Shown here one piece after another: positions 24,113 through 31,538 of a stretch of DNA of 64,000 nucleotides. The stretch is from DYGX01 sp035325905 (GTDB taxonomy: Bacteria; Chloroflexota; Anaerolineae; Aggregatilineales; Aggregatilineaceae). The notes beneath the pieces were generated by a model. The model saw only the letters and a list, made by a program, of their open reading frames with translations, was not told where the DNA came from and searched no databases. The translations under genes were made by a program, and so were the position numbers. The stretch is taken from assembly GCA_035325905.1 (NCBI GenBank), contig DAOKYY010000006.1, forward strand, positions 20,221 through 84,220, given 5' to 3'. Position 1 is the first letter of the stretch, and each line of letters opens with the position of its first letter.

Positions 24113-25042
24113 ATGACGACCCAATCGCAGTCGATCCGCGCCTCAGACACGGCTCTCGAAGACCCGCTGGCGGCGCGCGCGCGGGCGCTGGACATCGTCC
24201 GCAAGATCATCATTTACTTCCTGCTGCTGGTCGGCGCGGCGATCATCCTGGTGCCGTTTCTGTGGATGGTCTCGACCTCGCTGAAAACCGAGGCGCAGCT
24301 GTTCACCTACCCGCCGGAGTGGATTCCTGACCCGGTGCAGTTCAACAACTACGCCGACGCGTGGACGCAGCTTACTCGCATCGCGCCGGGCCTGACCTTC
24401 TGGCGGATCATCGGCAACACGCTGTTTATTACCGTGCTGGCGATGTTCGCGGAAATGTTCAGCGCGGCGGTCGTGGCGTATGGCTTCGCGCGGTTCCAGT
24501 GGAAGGGCCGCGACGTGGTGTTTTTCATCATGCTCGCCACGATGATGATTCCCGGCACGCTGACGCGCGTGCCCGCCTTCCTGATCTGGCGTGAGCTGGG
24601 GCTGCTCAACACGTATGACCCGCTGACCGTCCCGGCCTGGTTCGCCTGGGGTCCGGCCTACATCTTCCTGCTGCGCCAGTTCTTCCTGACGATCCCGCGC
24701 GACATGGAAGACGCGGCGACCGTCGACGGCGCGAACACGATGCAGATTTTCTTCTACGTGATGCTGCCGCTGGTCAAACCGGCGTTTCTGGCGATCGGCG
24801 TGCTGTCGTTTCAGGGCAACTGGAACAACTTCGAGGGGCCGCTGATTTACCTCAATACGACGCAGATGTTCCCCCTGGTGCTGGCGATCCGCTTCTTCCA
24901 GCAGTCCCTGTCGCTGGAAGCGCCCAAGTGGCACTACATGATGGCGATGGCGACCATGATGGCCGCCCCGATCCTGCTGCTCTTTTTCCTGGCGCAGCGG
25001 TACTTCATCGAAGGGCTGACCGTCGGCGCGGTCAAGGGCTAA
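24113..25042 (+). CDS. Sugar ABC transporter permease, MalG/UgpE type
   Basis: The 309-residue protein has six predicted helices, the MalG-family start (ILVPFLWMVSTSLKTEAQLFTYPPEW) and coupling loop EDAATVDGANTMQIFFYVMLP. It completes the permease dimer with the preceding product. There is no ATPase gene in the operon; CUT1 systems of this kind often share an MsmK/MalK-type ATPase from elsewhere. The next gene follows after 14 bases. Confidence 0.9.
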   Translation: MTTQSQSIRASDTALEDPLAARARALDIVRKIIIYFLLLVGAAIILVPFLWMVSTSLKTEAQLFTYPPEWIPDPVQFNNYADAWTQLTRIAPGLTFWRIIGNTLFITVLAMFAEMFSAAVVAYGFARFQWKGRDVVFFIMLATMMIPGTLTRVPAFLIWRELGLLNTYDPLTVPAWFAWGPAYIFLLRQFFLTIPRDMEDAATVDGANTMQIFFYVMLPLVKPAFLAIGVLSFQGNWNNFEGPLIYLNTTQMFPLVLAIRFFQQSLSLEAPKWHYMMAMATMMAAPILLLFFLAQRYFIEGLTVGAVKG

Positions 25043-25056
25043 CGGGGAGTTCTGTG

Positions 25057-27492
25057 ATGCAGCGATTGACGATCTTCTTGCTGACTCTGGCGCTGCTCGC
25101 GCCGGTGTTGCCGGCCCGCGCCCAGGAGCCGCCGATGCGCGATGGACTGATCAACCTGGAGCATCTGCTCTTTTTGACCGAGCCGATCACGATCGGCGGG
25201 CGCGACGCGGCGATTGTCCACATTTACTCGGAGTATCCCGAATACGGGTGGGTGGACGCCGCCGGGGAAGGCATCGCGGCGGTGGACGACGTGGCGCGGG
25301 CGGCGATTGTCTACCTGTGGTATTACGAGCGCACCGGCGACGAGCGCGCGCTGGAGCAGGCGCGGCTGTGCCTGGAGTTTGTGCGCGCGCTGCAAACGGA
25401 CGACGGCTGGTTTCACAACTTCGTCTACGACCGCGAGGGCACGATCAACACCGAGGGCATCACCAGCTACAAGTCGCTTGGCTGGTGGGCGCTGCGCGGG
25501 CTATGGGCGCTGGCCGAGGGCTATCGCGTCTTCCTGCCGCTCGATCCGGCTTACGCCGCCGGGCTGCAAGCCGCCTATCGGCTGACCGAGCGCGCCCTGC
25601 GCGATAGCTTTTTGAACTACGGCGCGTTCAGCCAGGTGCACGGCTTCAGCCTGCCCGCCTGGCTGCCGGGCGGCGCGGCGGATGTCTCCGGGCTGGCGCT
25701 GGTCGCCCTGACCAGTTACTACCGCGCCGATCCGAACCCGGACACCGCCGCCGCAATCGAGCCTATCGCCAACGGCCTGGCGGCCTCGGCGCTGGGCGAC
25801 GCCGCTACCTACCCCTTCGGCATGATCCCGGTGCTGAGCAACGCGCCGGGCTACTGGCACGCCTGGGGCAGCCACATGATTCACGGGCTGGCGGAGGCGG
25901 GCGCGGCGCTGGACCGGCCAGACTGGATTGACGCGGCGCGGGCCAGCGCGGACCGCTTCCTGATGCGCCAGCTAGCCTTCGAGCGCTTCCGCGAGATGGG
26001 CATTCTGCCGCGCCGCCTGGGACAAATCGCTTATGGCACGAATATGCTCGTGCAGGACTTAATGGCGATCTATCGCGCCACGGGCGAGGAACAATACGCG
26101 ACGCTGGCCGGGCTGGCGTCGTCGTGGTTCTTCGGCAACAACATGGCGAACTTCGTGATGTACGACGCCGAGAGGGGGCGCGGCTTCGACGGAATCAACG
26201 GGCCGACCGAGTGGCGCGTCAACCGCAACGCCGGGGCCGAGTCCACCATCGAGGCGCTGCTGGCGCTGCTGACCGTCAGCGCGGACCCGCGCAGCGCGCG
26301 CACGATGCAGGCGCGCGAGGTTAGCGTGCGGCCTTATCGCGTGGTCGAGGCCGAGAGCGGCGACGTAACCGGCGGGCAGCCGGACTACCGCTCGCGGGAC
26401 TGGACCGGCGAGGCGTATTTCAGCGGCAGCGGCTACTTCAGCCTGGGCGAAGGCGACGAGCTACAGGTGACGATCGACGCGCCGCTCGACGGCGATTACT
26501 GGCTCTATGTCTCGCACGAGCGCCAGAACGTCGCCAGCCGCGAGACGACGCTCGTCGCCGTGCGCGCCGCCGAGCCGGTCACAATCGACGCCGATCTGAG
26601 CGAGTGGGCCGAGGCGCCGGTCTTCGCCGCCGACAGCGCGCGCCAGATACTACGCGGGGCGGCGCTGTGGCGCGGGCCAGAAGTGGACAGCTTCACGCTC
26701 CAGATCGTGTGGGACGACGAGGCGCTGTACCTCGCGGCGACGGTGCGCGACCCGCAGCACGAGCAGAACGAGATCGGGCCGGGCGTGGCGCGCGGCGACG
26801 CGCTATGGGGCTATCTCGACGGGACCGGGCGCGGCTCGCGGCTGAGCAGCAAGTTCACCCTGGCGCAGACGCCGCAAGGGCCGCAGGTCTGGGACTGGGT
26901 GGCGGAGAGCTTCATGCCCGGCGCCGAGCTAGCGTGGGCGCCGCTCGACACGGGCGACGGCTACGTCTACGAGGCGCGCCTGCCCTTCCAGTCGATGCGG
27001 ATCGGCGACGTGCGCGCCGGGATGGAGATGCGGATCGAGGCCGGGCGCGGCTTCGGCGGCAACTCGTTCATGGACCTGACCGGCGCGGACCCCGACACGC
27101 CTGCCAACCTGGCGCGCCTGCTATTGGTGAACGCGCTATCCGACCTGGAGGCGCTCGGCGGGGCGGAGGAAGTGATGTCCGGCGCGGAGAACGCGATCGC
27201 GCTCGGCGTGGCGCTCGACGGCGGCGAGACGTGGGTCGTCCCGGCCAATACCGCCGAAGACCGCCGCTACCTGTGGCTCGACCCGGTCAGCCCCGAGCCG
27301 GTGGCGCTGGAGGCAGGCGAGCACACGCTGACCCTGACCTACGCCGGAACCGACGACCGCCGCCGCGCCTCGGTCGATGGCTTCCTGCTCCAGCCGGTCG
27401 TCGCCGAGCGCGTCTTCGAGACGCCCGACGGCGCCCGCCTGACGCTGACGTTCGATACGAGTACCGGCGAGATCACGCTGACCGAGGACTAG
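25057..27492 (+). CDS. Large secreted alpha/alpha-toroid protein with CBM9-like C-terminal domain
   Basis: The 811-residue protein has a signal peptide (1-22, MQRLTIFLLTLALLAPVLPA). Residues about 30-410 are helical and rich in repeated hairpins ending in WW/GLW/HIY-like turns (SYKSLGWWALRGLWALAEGY, GTNMLVQDLMAIYRATGEEQY), typical of six-hairpin glycosidases. Residues 430-510 look like a beta-sandwich (EAESGD to DYWLYVSH), and 515-690 match the CBM9/DOMON-like pattern VTIDADLSEWAEAPVF and VWDDEALYLAATVRDP. A short beta-rich tail ends the chain. ATG 25057 follows GGGGAG. The exact GH family is not recognised; neighbours (GH130, YesL) suggest hydrolysis of a plant or microbial polysaccharide. 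Confidence 0.6.
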   Translation: MQRLTIFLLTLALLAPVLPARAQEPPMRDGLINLEHLLFLTEPITIGGRDAAIVHIYSEYPEYGWVDAAGEGIAAVDDVARAAIVYLWYYERTGDERALEQARLCLEFVRALQTDDGWFHNFVYDREGTINTEGITSYKSLGWWALRGLWALAEGYRVFLPLDPAYAAGLQAAYRLTERALRDSFLNYGAFSQVHGFSLPAWLPGGAADVSGLALVALTSYYRADPNPDTAAAIEPIANGLAASALGDAATYPFGMIPVLSNAPGYWHAWGSHMIHGLAEAGAALDRPDWIDAARASADRFLMRQLAFERFREMGILPRRLGQIAYGTNMLVQDLMAIYRATGEEQYATLAGLASSWFFGNNMANFVMYDAERGRGFDGINGPTEWRVNRNAGAESTIEALLALLTVSADPRSARTMQAREVSVRPYRVVEAESGDVTGGQPDYRSRDWTGEAYFSGSGYFSLGEGDELQVTIDAPLDGDYWLYVSHERQNVASRETTLVAVRAAEPVTIDADLSEWAEAPVFAADSARQILRGAALWRGPEVDSFTLQIVWDDEALYLAATVRDPQHEQNEIGPGVARGDALWGYLDGTGRGSRLSSKFTLAQTPQGPQVWDWVAESFMPGAELAWAPLDTGDGYVYEARLPFQSMRIGDVRAGMEMRIEAGRGFGGNSFMDLTGADPDTPANLARLLLVNALSDLEALGGAEEVMSGAENAIALGVALDGGETWVVPANTAEDRRYLWLDPVSPEPVALEAGEHTLTLTYAGTDDRRRASVDGFLLQPVVAERVFETPDGARLTLTFDTSTGEITLTED

Positions 27493-27499
27493 ATCACTC

Positions 27500-28147
27500 A
27501 TGCAGGCGGCGCTGAGCGTCTACTGGCAATCGCTGCGCGACTGGTACAACGGCATGATCAGCTTCGTGGCGCTGAACGGGCTGTGGTTCGGCGCGGCGCT
27601 GACGATCGTGCTGCTTGCCCCGGCGACGGCCGGTATCCACGCGGTGGCGTACAGCGCGGCGCGCGGCACCGGCCAGCACGTCGACGATTTCGTACAGGGC
27701 GCGCGGCGCGACGTGTGGCTGAGCTTTCGCTGGCTGCTGGTGAATGTGCTGGTCGGCGTGGTGTTCGCCGTCAACCTGTGGTATTACGGCGCGGCCAGCG
27801 GGCTGGTGCCGCAGTTGATCCTGATCACGCTGATCACGCTCAGCCTGCTGTGGCTGGCGATGCAGCTTTACGTCTGGCCGTTCCTGCTCGTGCAAGAAGA
27901 CCGGCGGCTGCGCGTCGCGCTGCGCAACGCGGCGTTTCTGGCGCTCGCCACGCCGATCTATACGCTGACACTGCTGGTGGGCGCGGCGCTGGCGTTCGTC
28001 CTCAGCCTGGCGACGATCGCGCCGCTGGCCCTGTTTCTGACCAGTTTTCTGGCGCTGCTGGGCAACCGGGCCGTGCTCGACCGCCTGAACGCCTTCGGCA
28101 AGCTGCCTGGCGCGGCCCCAACATCGACCGATGGAGACCACCTATGA
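27500..28147 (+). CDS. YesL-like (DUF624) membrane protein
   Basis: This 215-residue protein has about five membrane segments and the DUF624-type start (WYNGMISFVALNGLWFGAALTIVL followed by PATAGIHAVAYSAARG). YesL-type proteins occur in CUT1 oligosaccharide operons, for example for rhamnogalacturonan fragments, but their function is unknown. It begins 7 bases after the large secreted protein gene and its stop overlaps the GH130 start (ATGA), so it is part of the operon. Confidence 0.78.
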   Translation: MQAALSVYWQSLRDWYNGMISFVALNGLWFGAALTIVLLAPATAGIHAVAYSAARGTGQHVDDFVQGARRDVWLSFRWLLVNVLVGVVFAVNLWYYGAASGLVPQLILITLITLSLLWLAMQLYVWPFLLVQEDRRLRVALRNAAFLALATPIYTLTLLVGAALAFVLSLATIAPLALFLTSFLALLGNRAVLDRLNAFGKLPGAAPTSTDGDHL

Positions 28148-29061
28148 GCGTTCCACTCACCCTCACCCGCTACGCCGGCAACCCGATCCTGCTGCCCTCG
28201 CTCGTCAACGAATGGGAGAGCGACAACGTCTTCAACGCGGCGGTGGTCGAGCGCGACGGGCTGATCACGATGCTTTACCGCGCCCAGGGGCTGGACCGTA
28301 TCTCGCGGATCGGCGGCGCGGTCAGCACCGACGGCACGCGCTTCAACCGCCTTAAAGAGCCGGTGCTGGTGCCGGAGGAAGACTACGAGCAGTTTGGCGT
28401 GGAAGACCCGCGCGTGACGTTCCTCGACGGCTGGTACTACATGCTCTACACCGGCTTTTCGCCACAGGGGACGCGCGTCGCGCTGGCCCGCAGCCGCAAC
28501 CTGATCGGCTGGGAGCGGATGGGCGTCGTGCTGCCGGACGAGAACAACAAGGATGCGGCGCTCTTTCCGCGCAAGATCAACGGGCGCTACGTGATGTTCC
28601 ACCGCCGCATGCCGGACCTGTGGATCGCGTATTCCGACGACCTGCTGCACTGGACCGATCACCAGGTCGTGATGTCGCCGCGCCCCGGCCTGTGGGATGG
28701 CGTGCGGATCGGCGCGGGCGGCCCGCCCTTCTACACCGAGGCGGGCTGGCTGACGTTCTATCACGGCTTTGGAGAGTCGCGCATTTACTGCCTGGGCGTG
28801 GCGCTGCTAGACCTGAACGATCCGGCGATCGTGCTGAAACGCCAGGAGGAGCCGGTGCTCTGCCCGCGCGCGCCCTGGGAGCAGGTCGGCGACGTGCCGA
28901 ACGTCGTCTTCTCGTGCGGCGGGATCGAGCGCGACGACGAGTACCTGATTTACTACGGCGGGGCCGATCATGTGATGGCGGTCGCCGCGATCACGCGGGG
29001 CGAGGCGATGGCCCTGGCGACCGTCAGCCGGGGCGACGTGGCGCAGTTCATCACAAGTTGA
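28144..29061 (+). CDS. GH130 family glycoside phosphorylase (beta-mannoside type)
   Basis: The 305-residue protein is a five-bladed beta-propeller of GH130. Hallmarks are RYAGNPILLPS at the start, ESDNVFNAAVVERDG, VEDPRVTFLDGWYYMLYT with the conserved Asp region, and LARSRNLIGWERMG. GH130 enzymes split beta-1,2- or beta-1,4-mannosides with phosphate to give mannose 1-phosphate. There is no signal peptide, so it acts on imported oligosaccharides in the cytoplasm. Its start overlaps the YesL-like stop by 4 bases. Exact linkage cannot be told. Confidence 0.87.
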   Translation: MSVPLTLTRYAGNPILLPSLVNEWESDNVFNAAVVERDGLITMLYRAQGLDRISRIGGAVSTDGTRFNRLKEPVLVPEEDYEQFGVEDPRVTFLDGWYYMLYTGFSPQGTRVALARSRNLIGWERMGVVLPDENNKDAALFPRKINGRYVMFHRRMPDLWIAYSDDLLHWTDHQVVMSPRPGLWDGVRIGAGGPPFYTEAGWLTFYHGFGESRIYCLGVALLDLNDPAIVLKRQEEPVLCPRAPWEQVGDVPNVVFSCGGIERDDEYLIYYGGADHVMAVAAITRGEAMALATVSRGDVAQFITS

Positions 29062-29074
29062 CGGGAGGCACGGG

Positions 29075-30199
29075 ATGATCGAACCGCTGGGGGTTGGGCT
29101 GGTCGGCGCGGGCGGCTTTGGCGAGTTTTGCAGCGCCGCCTTTCAGGAGATGCGCGAGGTGCGGCTGATCGCGGTGGCGGATGTCGTGCGCGAGCGCGCC
29201 GCGCGCTGCGCCCCGCCGGGCGCGCAGGTGTACGCCGATTACGCGGCGCTGCTGGCGAACCCGGCGGTGGACATCGTCGCGATTAACACGCCGCCGCACC
29301 TCCACGCGGCGATGGCGGTCGAGGCGGCGGAAGCGGGCAAGCACCTATTCGTCGAGAAGCCGCTGGCGACCGCCATGCTCGACGGGGTGGCGGCGGTGCG
29401 CGCCGCGCGCCGGGCGGGGGTGCTGCTGACGATTGACTACGTGCTACGCTTTCACCCGCTGCACAGCCTGGCGGCGGAGATCGTCGCCAGCGGCGCGCTC
29501 GGCCCGCTCCAGCACTGGTCGCTGGAGAATTTCGCCACCGACGAGCCGCTGCTGCCCGGCCACTGGTTCTGGGACCCGGCGCAGAGCGGCGGGATACACG
29601 TCGAGCATGGCGTGCACTTCATCGACCTGTGCAACCAGATGGTCGGGCGCGCGCCGGACATGGCTGGCGGCACGGCGCAGCAGCGGCCCGACGGGCGCGT
29701 CGATCGCGTCAGCGCGACGGCGCGCTACGGCGAAGACGTGCTGGCGACCTTCTTCCACAGCTTCACGCAGATCCGTAGCATCGAGCGGACGACCATCCGC
29801 GTCAACTGCGCGCGCGGGCAGCTTACGCTGGAAGGCTGGATCCCGACCCGGCTGCGACTGAGCGGGCTGACCGACCCCGGCGGGCTGGACGCGCTGCGCC
29901 GGATCCTGGGCGAGGCGCTGCATGTCGAGCGGCGCTTCGCCGGCGACGAAGCGCAGATGGATCACGGCGGCGCGACCGAGACGATCACGGCGGCGGTCGC
30001 GGCCACGATCAACGCGCCTGACCGGCAGGGAGAGTACAAGCGCGCGATCCAGGCCGCGATGCGCAACTTGGCCGGGGCGGTGCGGGGCACGGAGGCGCTG
30101 CGCGTTACGCCGGAGGACGGGCTGGCGAGCCTGGCGGTCGCGCTGGCGGCGACACACAACCCGGCGGGCGGCCTGCTCCCGGCGTGGCAGCTTGATTGA
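29075..30199 (+). CDS. Gfo/Idh/MocA family oxidoreductase
   Basis: This 374-residue protein has an N-terminal Rossmann fold (VGLVGAGGFGEFCSAA, GAGGFG dinucleotide loop) and the family lysine motif FVEKPLAT at about residues 91-98, where the Lys helps catalysis. The C-terminal half is the substrate-binding domain, with HWFWDPAQSGGIHVEHGVHF. It probably oxidises or reduces a sugar or sugar derivative with NAD(P). As last gene of the CUT1 operon (13 bases after GH130) it likely handles a released sugar. Confidence 0.85.
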   Translation: MIEPLGVGLVGAGGFGEFCSAAFQEMREVRLIAVADVVRERAARCAPPGAQVYADYAALLANPAVDIVAINTPPHLHAAMAVEAAEAGKHLFVEKPLATAMLDGVAAVRAARRAGVLLTIDYVLRFHPLHSLAAEIVASGALGPLQHWSLENFATDEPLLPGHWFWDPAQSGGIHVEHGVHFIDLCNQMVGRAPDMAGGTAQQRPDGRVDRVSATARYGEDVLATFFHSFTQIRSIERTTIRVNCARGQLTLEGWIPTRLRLSGLTDPGGLDALRRILGEALHVERRFAGDEAQMDHGGATETITAAVAATINAPDRQGEYKRAIQAAMRNLAGAVRGTEALRVTPEDGLASLAVALAATHNPAGGLLPAWQLD

Positions 30200-30359
30200 G
30201 CGCGGCGGCGCTGAAGACCGTCAGGAGAAAGGGCAACGGTTGAGTCCGCGTGGGGCAAGCGTACAGAATCAGTCACGCTTGGCGCTTGCGAACTGCCTAT
30301 CCTAGAGCATAAAGCGGTTCCGATTAAGGTGTGGGACACCACCAAAACGCGAAGGATGC

Positions 30360-30388
30360 TTGCCAGTTGTATGCGAATGCTGTATAAA
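30360..30388 (+). promoter_or_regulatory. Sigma-70-type promoter of the LysM protein gene
   Basis: TTGCCA (30360-30365) and TATAAA (30383-30388) are separated by 17 bases, giving a start near 30395. The ribosome site AAGGAG lies at 30436. The rest of the 248-base region before it (30200-30359) holds no gene or motif that I recognise. Confidence 0.6.
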
Positions 30389-30447
30389 TCAAGCTAAGAT
30401 AGGCATAAAACAAACAAGCGCACGGACCTACCGACAAGGAGAGCAAG

Positions 30448-31161
30448 ATGAGAACGCGCCCCCTGCATCACGCAAAACAACTGGTCGCCGTCCTGATTAC
30501 GGTCGCGCTGCTCATGGCGTTTGCGCCTGCGCTCAGCACCGCGCAAGCCCAGGGCACGCCCGGCTGCCCGATTCTGATCACGATGTACGACACGCTCTAC
30601 GTCCGTTCCGGCCCAAGCTGGCAGTCGGGGATCGTCGCCACGCTGGTAGCGGGCAACCGCATCTGCCTGACCGGCCGCAACAACGAGACGACCTGGCTCC
30701 AGCTTTCGCAGCAGACCGGCGCGGTGATTGGCTGGGCGCCGGCGAACGCGTTCTGGACGACCGTCCCGGTCACGACGCTGCCCGTGACCAGCGGTGGCAC
30801 GACCCCGCCGCCTCCGCCCGTGACCCCTATCCCGCCAACGCAGACGACCTACGTCGTTCAGGCGGGGGACACCGTCTTCAGCATCGCGCAGCGGTTCGGG
30901 ATCACGATTCCGGCGCTGGTCGCGGCCAACAACATCGGCTCGAACTACGTGATCTACATCGGCCAGGTGCTGGTCATCCCCGGCGCGACCACGCCGCCGC
31001 CCACCAACTATATCAACTACACCGTGCAGCGCGGTGACTACCTGGTGAAGATCGGCCTGCAATACGGCGTCGATTGGCGCACGATCGCGCAGGTCAACAA
31101 CATCCAGTGGCCGTATGTGATCTACGCGGGGAACGTGCTGCGCATCCCGGTGGCGGGCTAG
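30448..31161 (+). CDS. Secreted SH3-LysM protein
   Basis: The 237-residue protein has a signal peptide (1-35), a bacterial SH3-like domain (about 42-108, DTLYVRSGPSWQSGIVATLV), a proline-rich linker (about 115-130) and two LysM domains (about 132-175, YVVQAGDTVFSIAQRFGIT, and about 190-235, YTVQRGDYLVKIGLQYGVD). LysM domains bind peptidoglycan or chitin-like glycans. No catalytic domain is present, so it may be a binding or adhesion protein. It has its own promoter and terminator, a single-gene unit. Confidence 0.9.
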   Translation: MRTRPLHHAKQLVAVLITVALLMAFAPALSTAQAQGTPGCPILITMYDTLYVRSGPSWQSGIVATLVAGNRICLTGRNNETTWLQLSQQTGAVIGWAPANAFWTTVPVTTLPVTSGGTTPPPPPVTPIPPTQTTYVVQAGDTVFSIAQRFGITIPALVAANNIGSNYVIYIGQVLVIPGATTPPPTNYINYTVQRGDYLVKIGLQYGVDWRTIAQVNNIQWPYVIYAGNVLRIPVAG

Positions 31162-31200
31162 CAAGGCTCTTTCGGCGACGCGCGCCCGGTAAGGCTCTTG

Positions 31201-31234
31201 AGGACCGGCGTCTGGCAGGCGCCGGTCCTTTTTT
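31201..31234 (+). terminator. Rho-independent terminator of the LysM gene
   Basis: AGGACCGGCG (31201-31210) pairs with CGCCGGTCCT (31220-31229), a 9-base loop, then T6. Confidence 0.92.
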
Positions 31235-31269
31235 GCCGGCAGAGGACGGCAAAATCAGAACAAAAGTTC

Positions 31270-31298
31270 TTGACCCTGGACCTAGTCTCAGATATAAT
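31270..31298 (+). promoter_or_regulatory. Strong sigma-70-type promoter of the ABC exporter operon
   Basis: TTGACC (31270-31275) and a perfect TATAAT (31293-31298) with a 17-base spacer. The start would be near 31305, leaving a leader of about 235 bases before the gene at 31539. The leader contains a ten-codon frame (31359-31391, MPLTPPYCSA) without good ribosome site; no riboswitch class is recognised. Confidence 0.8.
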
Positions 31299-31538
31299 AG
31301 ATCGAGTCAGCATGGCTCGCCGTTGTCCCGACCGCCAGAATTGACGAGGCCCGACGACATGCCACTCACCCCACCCTACTGTAGCGCTTAGATCGCAACC
31401 GCCGTCTCGGGACGTGCCCCCGCCGACCCGCTTGCCTGCGCTCGCGCGCGGGCTAACAAGGCACAGGGTCCAAAATTCGTTTAACCGCTTGAGACCAGTC
31501 CGCCGAAATCCGGAATTATCCGTTCGGGAGCTGTGTGT

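Noticed and set aside
26604..27515. 303-codon plus-strand frame inside the large secreted protein gene
   Set aside because: Out-of-frame, arginine-rich and without protein features; the main frame has clear domains there.
31074..31391. 105-codon frame after the LysM gene
   Set aside because: Overlaps the LysM gene end, a terminator and a promoter; only its last ten codons are noted as a possible leader frame.
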